64,000 bases of DNA from Albibacterium sp035514885 (lineage in GTDB: Bacteria > Bacteroidota > Bacteroidia > Sphingobacteriales > Sphingobacteriaceae): contig NZ_DATJCH010000026.1 in NCBI RefSeq assembly GCF_035514885.1, positions 5,565 to 69,564 of the forward strand, in the 5' to 3' direction. Positions 46,937 to 55,396 of the stretch are shown here, piece by piece; the stretch's first letter is position 1, and every line of letters begins with the position of its first letter. The notes under the pieces were generated by a model that was not told the DNA's origin, ran no database searches, and saw nothing but the letters and a program-made list of their open reading frames with translations. Both the position numbers and the translations under genes were made by a program.

Positions 46937-47658
46937 TGGATCAAACAGAAAATACACGGTTTCCGGAATTCGATTTCGCAGAAGGAGAAGTTTTATTAAT
47001 TGATAAACCTCTTACCTGGACCAGCTTTGATGTGGTTGGGAAAATAAGGAACTCGATAAAGCCCTTAAAAGTTAAAGTAGGTCATGCCGGAACCTTAGAC
47101 CCACTAGCAAGCGGACTGCTGATTCTTTGTACCGGAAAAAAAACTAAAACGATTGATCAATACCAAGCGCAGGAAAAGGAGTATACCGGAACATTCTTTT
47201 TAGGAGCAACAACTCCTTCGTATGATTTAGAAACAGAGGTTGATCAGCATTTTGATATTAGTGAAATAAGCACGGAACAAATACACGCTGCTACTAAACA
47301 ATTTATCGGAGAAATCAATCAATTCCCTCCTCCACATTCGGCCATAAAGATCGGTGGCGAACGTCTTTACGAGAAGGCGCGCAGAGGAGAAACAGTAGAA
47401 CAAAGACCCAGGTCAATTACAATTAATACCTTCGAGATAACGGCTATAAATATCCCTCAAATAAGTTTCAGGGTTGTTTGCAGCAAAGGGACTTATATTC
47501 GTTCCTTAGCTCATGACTTTGGGAAAGCTTTAAATGCCGGTGCTTATTTAAGCTCTCTTCGCCGGACTAAAAGTGGTGACTTTTCTGTTGAAAACAGCTA
47601 TAAAGTTATGGAACTGGTGAATCATATACGTTCACTGAATCAGAAGGTTAGTCAATAA
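46936..47658 (+). CDS. truB: tRNA pseudouridine(55) synthase
   Basis: Makes pseudouridine 55 in the T-loop of tRNAs. The ATG at 46936 shares one base with the uppP stop (TAATG), and gives a normal N-terminus running into EGEVLLIDKPLTWTSFDVV; a longer reading frame that starts inside uppP is rejected. The catalytic aspartate is in GHAGTLDPLASGLL. Other motifs are KEYTGTFFLG, QFPPPHSAIK and CSKGTYIRSLAHDFG. The 240-residue protein lacks a large C-terminal PUA extension, like other Bacteroidota TruB. Confidence 0.97.
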   Translation: MDQTENTRFPEFDFAEGEVLLIDKPLTWTSFDVVGKIRNSIKPLKVKVGHAGTLDPLASGLLILCTGKKTKTIDQYQAQEKEYTGTFFLGATTPSYDLETEVDQHFDISEISTEQIHAATKQFIGEINQFPPPHSAIKIGGERLYEKARRGETVEQRPRSITINTFEITAINIPQISFRVVCSKGTYIRSLAHDFGKALNAGAYLSSLRRTKSGDFSVENSYKVMELVNHIRSLNQKVSQ

Positions 47659-47691
47659 ATTAATAAACGATCGGGATTATCTTGCATTCAT

Positions 47692-48675
47692 ATGAAAATC
47701 TATAGAAACATAGAAGATTTTATTCCAGTTGACAACGCGGTTGTTACCATAGGAACATTCGATGGAGTTCATATAGGTCATCAGAAGATTCTGTCGAATC
47801 TAAAAGATAGCGCGAAAGAAATTAACGGAGAAACAGTCTTATTAACGTTTTTCCCACATCCTCGCATGATATTGCATCCTGAAGATGACAGCTTACGCCT
47901 CATCAATACAATTGAAGAAAAAGCACATCAACTAGCTGCCTGCGGAATCGATCATCTTATCATTACTCCGTTTACAAAAGAATTCGCCCAACAAAGCCCA
48001 GAAGATTATATTCGGGATGTCTTGGTAAGTAAGATAGGAACAAAAAAGATTGTAATCGGTTATGACCATCGCTTCGGGATCAACAGATCAGGCTCACTAA
48101 GCGATCTCCTCTCTTATGCTCCGACATTTGGATACAGTGTTCAGGAAATTCCCGAACAAGACATCAATGCAGTTACTGTTTCATCCACTAAAATACGCGA
48201 AGCTTTAATAAAAGGACAGATTGAAGTAGCAAATAGTTTCTTAGGTTATCCTTATGAGCTTACCGGAACTGTTATTAATGGAAAAAGAGTAGGAAGAGAA
48301 ATAGGTTTTCCAACAGCAAACCTATCCATCAATGAAAGTTATAAGCTTATTCCTGCATATGGAATTTACGCGGTTGAAGTATCCATTGTTAAACCTATCC
48401 TAATCAAAGATGGCGAATTTAAAGGCCAGAAAGAATATGAAAAGTTTAAAGGAATGGGGTATATTGGTACAAGCCCTACCGTAGATGGCACAAAAAGGAG
48501 CATTGAAGTAAATCTATTCGATTATAATGATGACCTCTACGGTAAAACCCTACGTGTTAAATTCCTACATTTTGTTCGGCAGGATATCAAATTTGATTCA
48601 GTAGAAGAAATGATCCAACAGATAGCAGAAGATGAGAAGACAATCAAGAATCTATTGTCTAATAAACTGAACTGA
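47692..48675 (+). CDS. ribF: Bifunctional riboflavin kinase / FAD synthetase
   Basis: Converts riboflavin to FMN and FMN to FAD. The N-terminal nucleotidyltransferase domain has the HIGH-like motif GTFDGVHIGHQKIL and the ISSTKIR-type motif (VSSTKIREAL). The C-terminal kinase domain shows VINGKRVGREIGFPTANLSI and IEVNLFDYNDDLYGKTLRV. A 327-residue length is normal. It follows truB by 33 bp, the usual bacterial pairing. Its last 24 bp overlap the convergent YceI gene. Confidence 0.98.
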   Translation: MKIYRNIEDFIPVDNAVVTIGTFDGVHIGHQKILSNLKDSAKEINGETVLLTFFPHPRMILHPEDDSLRLINTIEEKAHQLAACGIDHLIITPFTKEFAQQSPEDYIRDVLVSKIGTKKIVIGYDHRFGINRSGSLSDLLSYAPTFGYSVQEIPEQDINAVTVSSTKIREALIKGQIEVANSFLGYPYELTGTVINGKRVGREIGFPTANLSINESYKLIPAYGIYAVEVSIVKPILIKDGEFKGQKEYEKFKGMGYIGTSPTVDGTKRSIEVNLFDYNDDLYGKTLRVKFLHFVRQDIKFDSVEEMIQQIAEDEKTIKNLLSNKLN

Positions 48676-49188
48676 TATCTGAAAGCGTATCACGTCTCCA
48701 ACAACAACAGAGCCTGCTTCCGTTATAGCATTCCAGTTTAATCCGAACTCTTTACGGCTAACCTTACCGGTGACTTCGAAACCTGCTTTAAAATTTCCAT
48801 AAGCATCCGTAGTTGTACCACCGAATTCAACATCAACCTCTATGGGTTTCGTAATTCCACGAATTGTAAGATCACCTGATAAGACAAATTCATCATCTTC
48901 ATTGTCTTTTGGTTTAAATGAATTTGATTTAAATGTTATTGTTGGATAACTTGTTGCATCAAAGAAATCTGCTGAGCGGAGATGCTCATCACGAGGATCT
49001 TGATTAGTATCAATACTTGTTACATCTATTGTAAATTCGACCCTTGCCGAGTTAAAACTATTTTCACTTTCTGTTTCTACCGTACCGTCAAATTTTCTAA
49101 ACTTACCAGAGACAGTTGAAATAACAAGATGCTTTGCTTTAAAATTTACTTCTGAGTGTGTGGGGTCCAGTACCCATTTAGTTGCCAT
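48652..49188 (-). CDS. YceI family protein
   Basis: A 178-residue lipocalin-like beta-barrel that in this family binds polyisoprenoids or similar lipids and is often stress-responsive. The start ATKWVLDPTHSEVNFKAKH and the motif HLRSADFFDATSYPTITFKS are typical. There is no signal peptide, so this member is cytoplasmic. A 17-bp palindrome lies 21 bp upstream of the ATG and is a good operator candidate. The 3' end overlaps that of ribF by 24 bp with no terminator between, so the two transcripts are antisense at their ends. Confidence 0.93.
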   Translation of the reverse strand: MATKWVLDPTHSEVNFKAKHLVISTVSGKFRKFDGTVETESENSFNSARVEFTIDVTSIDTNQDPRDEHLRSADFFDATSYPTITFKSNSFKPKDNEDDEFVLSGDLTIRGITKPIEVDVEFGGTTTDAYGNFKAGFEVTGKVSRKEFGLNWNAITEAGSVVVGDVIRFQISVQFIRQ

Positions 49189-49208
49189 AATTTCCTGATT
49201 TAATAACG

Positions 49209-49225
49209 TTAATACTGCGTATTAA
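49209..49225. promoter_or_regulatory. Palindrome upstream of the YceI gene, possible operator
   Basis: TTAATAC-TGC-GTATTAA is a perfect 7-bp dyad with a 3-nt spacer in a 74-bp intergenic region. The form suits a dimeric MarR- or HxlR-type repressor, but none is encoded nearby, so the partner is unknown. Confidence 0.5.
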
Positions 49226-49262
49226 TAATATTATATCACTAACAAACAATGGCAAACATTGT

Positions 49263-49682
49263 TTAGGAAACTATAATTTCATAAGTTATTTCTACACCGC
49301 CTGCAGCAAGCATATCATGAACCGAACAATATTTTTTAACAGCTAACTCCGCGGCCTTCTCAGCTTTTTCAAGCGAGACTTGATTGCCTTCTATAAAGAA
49401 CTTAAGATGAATATCAGTAAAAACTTTTGGAATGGTATCGGTTCTATTTCCTGATATTTCTATTTGCACATCTTGAATATCTTGTCTTTGCTTTTTCAGG
49501 ATGCTTATCAAATCAAGCACACTGCAAGAACCTAAAGCCATTAAAACTAACTCCATTGGTCGTACACCCAATCCCTCGCCACCTATTTCCGGAGAACCAT
49601 CAATATGTACTTTAATGTTTGAACTTGATGAAGAGCCTTCAAAATGAACTGCTTGATTTACACGTTTTAAATTAACATCCAT
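49263..49682 (-). CDS. OsmC/Ohr family peroxidase-like protein
   Basis: A 139-residue protein of the OsmC/Ohr superfamily, which reduces organic hydroperoxides with two cysteines. Both are present: in ALGSCSVLDLISILKKQ and in KKYCSVHDMLAAGG. It is of the YhfA-like branch rather than classic OsmC or Ohr, so the substrate is uncertain. It lies 40 bp downstream of metZ and 74 bp upstream of the YceI gene, all on the minus strand. Confidence 0.9.
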   Translation of the reverse strand: MDVNLKRVNQAVHFEGSSSSSNIKVHIDGSPEIGGEGLGVRPMELVLMALGSCSVLDLISILKKQRQDIQDVQIEISGNRTDTIPKVFTDIHLKFFIEGNQVSLEKAEKAAELAVKKYCSVHDMLAAGGVEITYEIIVS

Positions 49683-49722
49683 ATTATAATATTATGCTTT
49701 AGTATACATCTTAGAATAGATC

Positions 49723-50892
49723 TTAGTTACTTTTCTTTAAAGCTTGTAAAATGTCATCTTCTATATCCTCAACAGCCTCCAAACCAATAGATATCCGAAT
49801 ACTTCCTGGTAATATACCTAAATTAACTCTTTCTTGTTCAGTTAGTTTTGAATGCGTAGTAGAAGCCGGATGTGTAACAATCGTTCGGGAATCACCTAAA
49901 TTTGACGTTATTAAAATCATTTCAAGACTATTCATAAAACGTTGTGCTTGCTCATATCCACCTTTTAAAACAAAGGTAATTACACCACCACCTTGTTTCA
50001 TTTGCTTTTTAGCTAATGCATATTGAGGATGAGAAGGTAGAAAAGGGTAACGAACAACTTCAACTTCAGGTTGCTTCTCTAACAATTCAGCAATGGTTAA
50101 TGCATTGCTGCAATGACGATCCATTCGCAAGGGAAGGGTCTCTAAGCTTTTAGAAAGTAACCAGGCATTAAAGGCCGACATAGCCGGACCGGTATGACGA
50201 ATAAAGAATAACATTTCGTCAATCAATTCCTTTTTTCCTACTACAACACCACCCAATACCCGTCCCTGTCCATCCATATATTTCGTCGCAGAGTGACTCA
50301 CCAAATCAAAACCATACTTAATAGGCTTCTGCAAATAAGGAGTTGCAAAACAATTATCAATATTCAGAATAATATGGGGATACTTTTTCTTGAAACTACC
50401 TAACCACTCTAAGTCTACCAATTCTAATCCGGGATTAGAAGGTGTTTCAAGGAATATCATTTTTGTATTCTCCTGAATTGCCTTTTCCCAATCTTCTGGT
50501 TTAGCAGCATCAACATAGGTATGTGTTATACCCCAGCGTGAGAATAATTGAGTAAACAATTGATGTGTAGAACCAAAAATAGCACGGCTAGAAACGATAT
50601 GATCACCACTCTTTAAAAGAGCAGCAAAAGAAGCAAACACAGCCGCCATTCCAGATGCAAATGCGAGACCTGCCTCAGCACCTTCTAAAGCACAAACTTT
50701 CTGAATAAACTCACTTGTGTTTGGGTTTGAATACCGCGAATATATAATACCTTCTTCTTCATTTGCAAACACAGCACGACACTGTTCAGCATCGTCAAAA
50801 ATAAAGCTGGATGTTAGGTATAAAGGTACTGAATGTTCCCGATTTTGAGAGCGAGGGAACTGCTCGCGGATGACTTTACTTTCGTCTTTCAT
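49723..50892 (-). CDS. metZ: O-succinylhomoserine (or O-acetylhomoserine) sulfhydrylase
   Basis: A 389-residue PLP enzyme of the Cys/Met metabolism family. The PLP lysine lies in VSHSATKYMDGQGRVLGG, where the MDGQGR variant is typical of MetZ sulfhydrylases. Other motifs are GLAFASGMAAVFASFAALLK and ILITSNLGDSRTIVTHPASTTH. It would incorporate the sulfide made by the upstream operon into homocysteine, feeding MetH. It lies 134 bp downstream of cysN and is separated from it by a hairpin (50908-50947), so it may be expressed partly independently. Distinguishing acyl donor from sequence alone is not safe. Confidence 0.9.
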   Translation of the reverse strand: MKDESKVIREQFPRSQNREHSVPLYLTSSFIFDDAEQCRAVFANEEEGIIYSRYSNPNTSEFIQKVCALEGAEAGLAFASGMAAVFASFAALLKSGDHIVSSRAIFGSTHQLFTQLFSRWGITHTYVDAAKPEDWEKAIQENTKMIFLETPSNPGLELVDLEWLGSFKKKYPHIILNIDNCFATPYLQKPIKYGFDLVSHSATKYMDGQGRVLGGVVVGKKELIDEMLFFIRHTGPAMSAFNAWLLSKSLETLPLRMDRHCSNALTIAELLEKQPEVEVVRYPFLPSHPQYALAKKQMKQGGGVITFVLKGGYEQAQRFMNSLEMILITSNLGDSRTIVTHPASTTHSKLTEQERVNLGILPGSIRISIGLEAVEDIEDDILQALKKSN

Positions 50893-50907
50893 TGAATTTG
50901 ATTACAG

Positions 50908-50947
50908 AAACAAAACTAAAAGGAAAGATCTCATTTTAGTTTTGTTT
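50908..50947 (-). terminator. Terminator-like hairpin between cysN and metZ
   Basis: Arms 50908-50921 and 50934-50947 are a perfect 14-bp inverted repeat (AAACAAAACTAAAA with its complement) around a 12-nt loop. On the minus strand the 3' arm is U-rich. It lies 15 bp before the metZ ATG. A TAAATTTG box just upstream on the same strand could be a promoter, which would put the hairpin in the metZ leader. Confidence 0.65.
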
Positions 50948-51026
50948 ATTTCCCTCCAAATTTAATTAAAACAATAAATCTTCGGAAAATTATTTAGTAT
51001 AATTACTGTTCTCGATGAAAAAAAAA

Positions 51027-52265
51027 TTAATTAAACATCAGGGCACCAACCGTCAGATTAGTACGGGCATCTATCAAAATAGCTCCCCCGGTTGCCTTAT
51101 TCTCCGCATAAGAATCTACTACTAACTCATCGGCCGATCTGATTCTAACCTTTCCGATATCGTTTAAAGAGAAACTATCAGCAGGAATCTCTTCCAATGT
51201 ATTAATATTTACTTTATGAAGTATATCCTGGATCTTTACACGAGACAATTTACTGTTTGTTTGAAGAAGATAAGTCTGTGATAAATCTAATGGACGCAAA
51301 TCCATCCAGCAAATAGAAGCCTCTAAATCTTTCGTTACTTCAGGAATATCAGAAGCAGACACAATCAAATCTCCCCGGCTGATATCAATATCATCCTTTA
51401 ATCGAATAATTACCGACTCTCCTTCTTCAGCATTTTCCTTTTGGTCATTGTTTAGTTCGATATTCGTAATCGTACTTCTAAATCCAGAAGGCATAATTGC
51501 AATTTCATCCCCAACTTTAAAAGAACCACCAACAATTCGGCCTGCATAACCTCGATAATCATGAAGTTCGTCGGTTTGCGGTCTCACAATCCATTGTACC
51601 GGAAATCTTCCTTTACCTGATGTTGCAAATGGCTTCACATCAACCGTTTCTAAAAACTCAATCAAAGAAGGCCCTCCATACCAAGGCATATTTCTGGATT
51701 TAATTACAATATTGTCTCCACGCAATGCACTAACCGGAATAAATTCAATGTTTTGAATCGTTAGCTTATCTGAAAATTGCAGATAATCATGCTTAATTTT
51801 TTCAAAAGATTCTTGGTCATAATCAACCATATCCATCTTATTTACACAAACCAACACATGCTGAATATTCAATAAAGAGACCAGAAACGTATGACGAATA
51901 GTTTGCTCGATAACACCTTTACGGGCATCAATTAGAATAATAGCAAGATCAGCACCTGAAGCACCGGTTACCATGTTTCTGGTATACTGTATATGTCCGG
52001 GAGTATCTGCAATTATAAACTTCCTTTTATCTGTCTGGAAGTACTTATAAGCAACATCAATGGTAATGCCTTGTTCTCTTTCAGCTTTTAAACCATCAGT
52101 TATAATAGCCAAATCTACCGTTCCGTCATCGTTCTTACGATTTGCATTTTTTATAGCTTCAAGCTGATCCTCTAATATAGAATCCGTATCGTAAAGCAAA
52201 CGACCAATTAATGTACTTTTACCATCATCAACACTTCCCGCAGTTATGAATTTTAATATATCCAT
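51027..52265 (-). CDS. cysN: Sulfate adenylyltransferase subunit 1, GTPase CysN
   Basis: GTPase subunit that drives ATP sulfurylase to make adenosine 5'-phosphosulfate. The ATG at 52265 gives the standard start MDILKFITAGSVDDGKST with the P-loop at residues 10-17; a TTG at 52289 in the same frame is less likely. G3 is DTPGHIQY and G4 NKMD. At 412 residues it ends after the EF-Tu-like beta domains and has no fused APS kinase (CysC) domain. No cysC is nearby, which fits direct APS reduction by the neighbouring CysH. cysD lies 24 bp upstream. Confidence 0.97.
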   Translation of the reverse strand: MDILKFITAGSVDDGKSTLIGRLLYDTDSILEDQLEAIKNANRKNDDGTVDLAIITDGLKAEREQGITIDVAYKYFQTDKRKFIIADTPGHIQYTRNMVTGASGADLAIILIDARKGVIEQTIRHTFLVSLLNIQHVLVCVNKMDMVDYDQESFEKIKHDYLQFSDKLTIQNIEFIPVSALRGDNIVIKSRNMPWYGGPSLIEFLETVDVKPFATSGKGRFPVQWIVRPQTDELHDYRGYAGRIVGGSFKVGDEIAIMPSGFRSTITNIELNNDQKENAEEGESVIIRLKDDIDISRGDLIVSASDIPEVTKDLEASICWMDLRPLDLSQTYLLQTNSKLSRVKIQDILHKVNINTLEEIPADSFSLNDIGKVRIRSADELVVDSYAENKATGGAILIDARTNLTVGALMFN

Positions 52266-52289
52266 TTTAATATTTTTGTTTTCAATCAA

Positions 52290-53180
52290 TTAAAAATAGC
52301 CACCTTTTTTACGATCTTCCATGGCAGCCTCAGAAACTTTATCATCCATTCTGGCTCCCCTTTCAGAGATCCTGGATTCGCTGATTTCCTGAATTACTCC
52401 ATCTATGTCGTCTTTATCAGATTCAACCGCTGCAGTACAAGTCATATCACCAATGGTTCTAAACCGAACTTGCTTACGTTCAATTTTGTCCTCATGGTCA
52501 AGATTCAGACTTGGGTCTGCCGTCATCCATTGTCCACTGCGATAAACGCAATCGCGCTCATGAGCAAAGTATAAAGAAGGTATTTCTATATTTTCTCTTT
52601 TAATATAATTCCAAACATCTAACTCTGTCCAGTTGCTAATAGGAAATACCCGAACGTTCTCACCCTTCTGAATCTTACCATTGAATATATTCCATAGCTC
52701 GGGTCTTTGCCTCTTTGGATCCCATTGTCCAAACTCATCACGAACAGAAAATATCCGCTCTTTAGCCCTGGCCTTTTCTTCATCTCTGCGCGCACCACCA
52801 ATACAGGCATCAAAACCATTTTTTTCAATAGTTTCTAATAAAGTAACCGTTTGTAATGGATTACGACTGGCATTTTTACCCTTTTGCTCTACAACCTTTC
52901 CTTGGTCAATTGCATCTTGTACATGTCCTACAATTAAACGCTCGCCTAACTCTTCAATTAATTGATCACGAAAAGTAATTGTTTCTGGGAAATTATGCCC
53001 TGTATCAATATGAACCAATGGGAATGGGAACTTTCCAGGTCTAAAGGCTTTTTTTGCTAGATGCACTAACGTAATCGAATCCTTACCGCCAGAAAACAAC
53101 AAAGCAGGTTTCTCAAACTGTCCAGCTACTTCTCTTAATATTGATATTGCTTCTGCTTCTAGATGATCTAAATAATTCAT
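52290..53180 (-). CDS. cysD: Sulfate adenylyltransferase subunit 2 CysD
   Basis: The catalytic N-type ATP pyrophosphatase subunit of ATP sulfurylase. The PP-loop SGGKDSITLVHLAKKAF is near residue 30, followed by PLVHIDTGHNFPET and GGARRDEEKARAKERIFS; the C-terminus ends in AAMEDRKKGGYF, almost invariant in the family. 296 residues is typical. It sits 14 bp after cysH and 24 bp before the cysN start, inside the assimilation operon. Confidence 0.98.
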   Translation of the reverse strand: MNYLDHLEAEAISILREVAGQFEKPALLFSGGKDSITLVHLAKKAFRPGKFPFPLVHIDTGHNFPETITFRDQLIEELGERLIVGHVQDAIDQGKVVEQKGKNASRNPLQTVTLLETIEKNGFDACIGGARRDEEKARAKERIFSVRDEFGQWDPKRQRPELWNIFNGKIQKGENVRVFPISNWTELDVWNYIKRENIEIPSLYFAHERDCVYRSGQWMTADPSLNLDHEDKIERKQVRFRTIGDMTCTAAVESDKDDIDGVIQEISESRISERGARMDDKVSEAAMEDRKKGGYF

Positions 53181-53194
53181 TTCAATTATATAAT

Positions 53195-53914
53195 TTATAT
53201 GCTTGTTGATGCCGGACTAGTACTATGCAGTCCGCATTCTTTTTTACTTGTATCTTCCCACCACCAACGGCCGGCTCTAAAATCCTCCCCTGGCTGCACT
53301 GCTCTGGTACATGGAGCACAGCCTATGCTAGGAAATCCTCGATCATGCAATGCATTATAAGGTACATTATTCACTTTGATATACGATTTCACTTCTTCCA
53401 ATGTCCAAAAGAACAAAGGATGAACTTTTACTAATTGATGCGCCTCATCCCATTCGATCCAATGCATCTGTTCACGGTTCTGCGATTGCTCTGCACGGAT
53501 TCCCGTTATCCATATTTTCTTGCCTTTTAAGGCCCGATTTAATGGTTCTACTTTACGAATTCCACAACACTCTTTACGGTTATCTACTGATTCGTAAAAG
53601 CTGTTCGGACCTTTTTGGCTAATCATTGCCTCAAGTCTATCTTGATTCGGATAATAAGCCTTAATATTTTTCTTATAACGATCGCGCATCCTGCTCCAAA
53701 CAGAATATGTTTCCGGAAAAAGCCTACCTGTATCTAATGTAAATACTTCGATTGCTAAATCATTGGAAAATATCATATCAGTAATCACCTGATCTTCCCA
53801 ACCAAAACTTGTAGAGAATGTAATTTGATCCCGAAAATTATCAGCCAGTATTGCTAACACCTGCTGCGGATCCAAATCTTTTACTAACTCCTCAACTTCT
53901 ATTAATTTATCCAT
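53195..53914 (-). CDS. cysH: Adenylylsulfate (APS) reductase CysH, Fe-S type
   Basis: Reduces activated sulfate to sulfite. Besides the catalytic cysteine Cys227 (KKECGLH), it has two cysteine pairs, Cys116-Cys117 (KECCGIRK) and Cys199-Cys202 (GCAPCTRAV), that ligate a [4Fe-4S] cluster. This is the hallmark of APS-reducing enzymes, as opposed to cluster-free PAPS reductases. The PP-loop-like STSFGWEDQV and GIRAEQSQNR are also present. Together with the absence of an APS kinase this points to sulfate assimilation straight from APS. It lies 17 bp from the siroheme synthase gene. Confidence 0.97.
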   Translation of the reverse strand: MDKLIEVEELVKDLDPQQVLAILADNFRDQITFSTSFGWEDQVITDMIFSNDLAIEVFTLDTGRLFPETYSVWSRMRDRYKKNIKAYYPNQDRLEAMISQKGPNSFYESVDNRKECCGIRKVEPLNRALKGKKIWITGIRAEQSQNREQMHWIEWDEAHQLVKVHPLFFWTLEEVKSYIKVNNVPYNALHDRGFPSIGCAPCTRAVQPGEDFRAGRWWWEDTSKKECGLHSTSPASTSI

Positions 53915-53931
53915 TGCATTAGTTTAAACCC

Positions 53932-54603
53932 TCAAAGAAGGATTGCAAAAATAATCAAAACCAAAAGAACAACAGATCCTATCATTAATCTGAATGTCAA
54001 TAAAGGAATCGTCAGCGTTTTAGGCTTTTCAACCAAACCTGCTGTTATTTCATTTAGCTTTTTAACTTTATAGGAGAAATCTCCTTTCAATGAATCTCTA
54101 ACTGCATTTAAGCGATCCAGTGTTTCATCCACTTCATTAGGCAAAGCCTCGTTTAAAACTTCTTTTAAACGCTTCGCAAACGTAGGTGATTTGCCATTTG
54201 TAGAAATACCTACTTTTAAATTACCTTTCTTTACAATTGATCCCAGATACAAATCACATAAATCTGGAGTATCTGCAACATTCAACAATATCCCTCTCTC
54301 TTTAGCCAACTCATAAATATATTCATGAAGACTGCGGCTGTCAGTAGCTAAAATAATAAGAGAAATTCCATCCAGATCGCTTTCCTCAAACAATCTTTTT
54401 TCAATGTGAACATGAGGATAATCAGAAGCAAAAGACTGAAATTCAGGAGATACCTCTGCAGATACTACCAAAATATTTGCTAACGGGTCATTCCCTACAA
54501 GTGCAGTAAGTTTCTCCAAGCCTACATTTCCTGCTCCCAATAACAGCGTATGAAAATTCCGAAGCTTTAAAAATATCGGGAAAAGTTCATTGGTACTCTT
54601 CAT
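53932..54603 (-). CDS. Precorrin-2 dehydrogenase / siroheme synthase N-terminal domain protein
   Basis: Oxidises precorrin-2 to sirohydrochlorin and probably inserts iron, making siroheme for the sulfite reductase in the same operon. The NAD-binding motif LLLGAGNVGLEKL and the tail ISTNGKSPTFAKRLKEVL are those of the CysG/Met8 N-terminal region. I chose the ATG at 54603 because it restores the typical start (NELFPIFLKL); an in-frame ATG at 54642 would overlap cobA by 20 bp. The protein ends in a strongly hydrophobic segment (LMIGSVVLLVLIIFAILL) that should tether it to the membrane, which is unusual for this enzyme. Confidence 0.92.
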   Translation of the reverse strand: MKSTNELFPIFLKLRNFHTLLLGAGNVGLEKLTALVGNDPLANILVVSAEVSPEFQSFASDYPHVHIEKRLFEESDLDGISLIILATDSRSLHEYIYELAKERGILLNVADTPDLCDLYLGSIVKKGNLKVGISTNGKSPTFAKRLKEVLNEALPNEVDETLDRLNAVRDSLKGDFSYKVKKLNEITAGLVEKPKTLTIPLLTFRLMIGSVVLLVLIIFAILL

Positions 54604-54622
54604 CTTTTGCTTATCAACTTTT

Positions 54623-55387
54623 TCAAATATTAATGAGTTCATTTTCGCGAATCATTTTTTGATAATCTGTATGAAACGATACGACTTCTCCGATTACGAT
54701 AACCGCTGGAGATTCTATATGTAGTTCCTTTGCCATGTGCTCTATCGACTGTATATCAGCCACCGCTATCTTTTCATTAGGCATGGCTCCATTCTGAATA
54801 ATCGCAATAGGTAAAGAACCACGACCTTCATTTTTATAAATACTAACTATTTCCGGCAACTTCCTTACTCCCATCAATATAACGACAGTAGCAGAGGTCT
54901 TGGCGGCTGTGTAAACATCTTGAGCAATCTTTCCGTTTGATGTTGTTCCTGTAATAACCCAAAAGCTTTCTGTAGTCCCTCTATGAGTAATAGGGATTCC
55001 CTGTAAACTCGGAACACCAATTGCACTTGAAATACCAGGAATTACCTCAGTTTCTATATTGTATTTTTGCGCAAATTCTACCTCTTCATATCCTCTTCCA
55101 AAAACAAAAGGATCTCCACCTTTTAAGCGCACTACATGACCATGAGAAAGTGCGTATTTAACCAACATTTCATTGATCTGATCTTGGCTGTATGTATGTT
55201 TATTTGCTCTTTTACCGACATATATTTTTTGAACTGCCTGCGGACAATATTGCAAAAGCTCTTCACTTACTAAAGCATCATACAATACAATATCAGCTTT
55301 TGCCAAAGCCTTTAAACCTCGTAAACTAATTAAATCTGTACCTCCAGGCCCCGCTCCAACTAATGTTATTTTTGAACTTACTGTCAT
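54623..55387 (-). CDS. cobA: Uroporphyrinogen-III C-methyltransferase
   Basis: Adds two methyl groups from SAM to uroporphyrinogen III to give precorrin-2, the first branch step toward siroheme. The 254-residue protein has the classic SUMT motifs: VGAGPGGTDLISLRG, VLYDALVS, RLKGGDPFVFGRG and the PGISSAIGVPSLQGIPITHR region. It lies 9 bp downstream of the sulfite reductase gene and 19 bp ahead of the precorrin-2 dehydrogenase start, so cofactor synthesis and apoenzyme are made together. Confidence 0.98.
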   Translation of the reverse strand: MTVSSKITLVGAGPGGTDLISLRGLKALAKADIVLYDALVSEELLQYCPQAVQKIYVGKRANKHTYSQDQINEMLVKYALSHGHVVRLKGGDPFVFGRGYEEVEFAQKYNIETEVIPGISSAIGVPSLQGIPITHRGTTESFWVITGTTSNGKIAQDVYTAAKTSATVVILMGVRKLPEIVSIYKNEGRGSLPIAIIQNGAMPNEKIAVADIQSIEHMAKELHIESPAVIVIGEVVSFHTDYQKMIRENELINI

Positions 55388-55396
55388 CTTTCTTAC

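Noticed and set aside
52266..52289. TTG start giving a longer CysN
   Set aside because: The next ATG restores the conserved CysN start directly before the P-loop.
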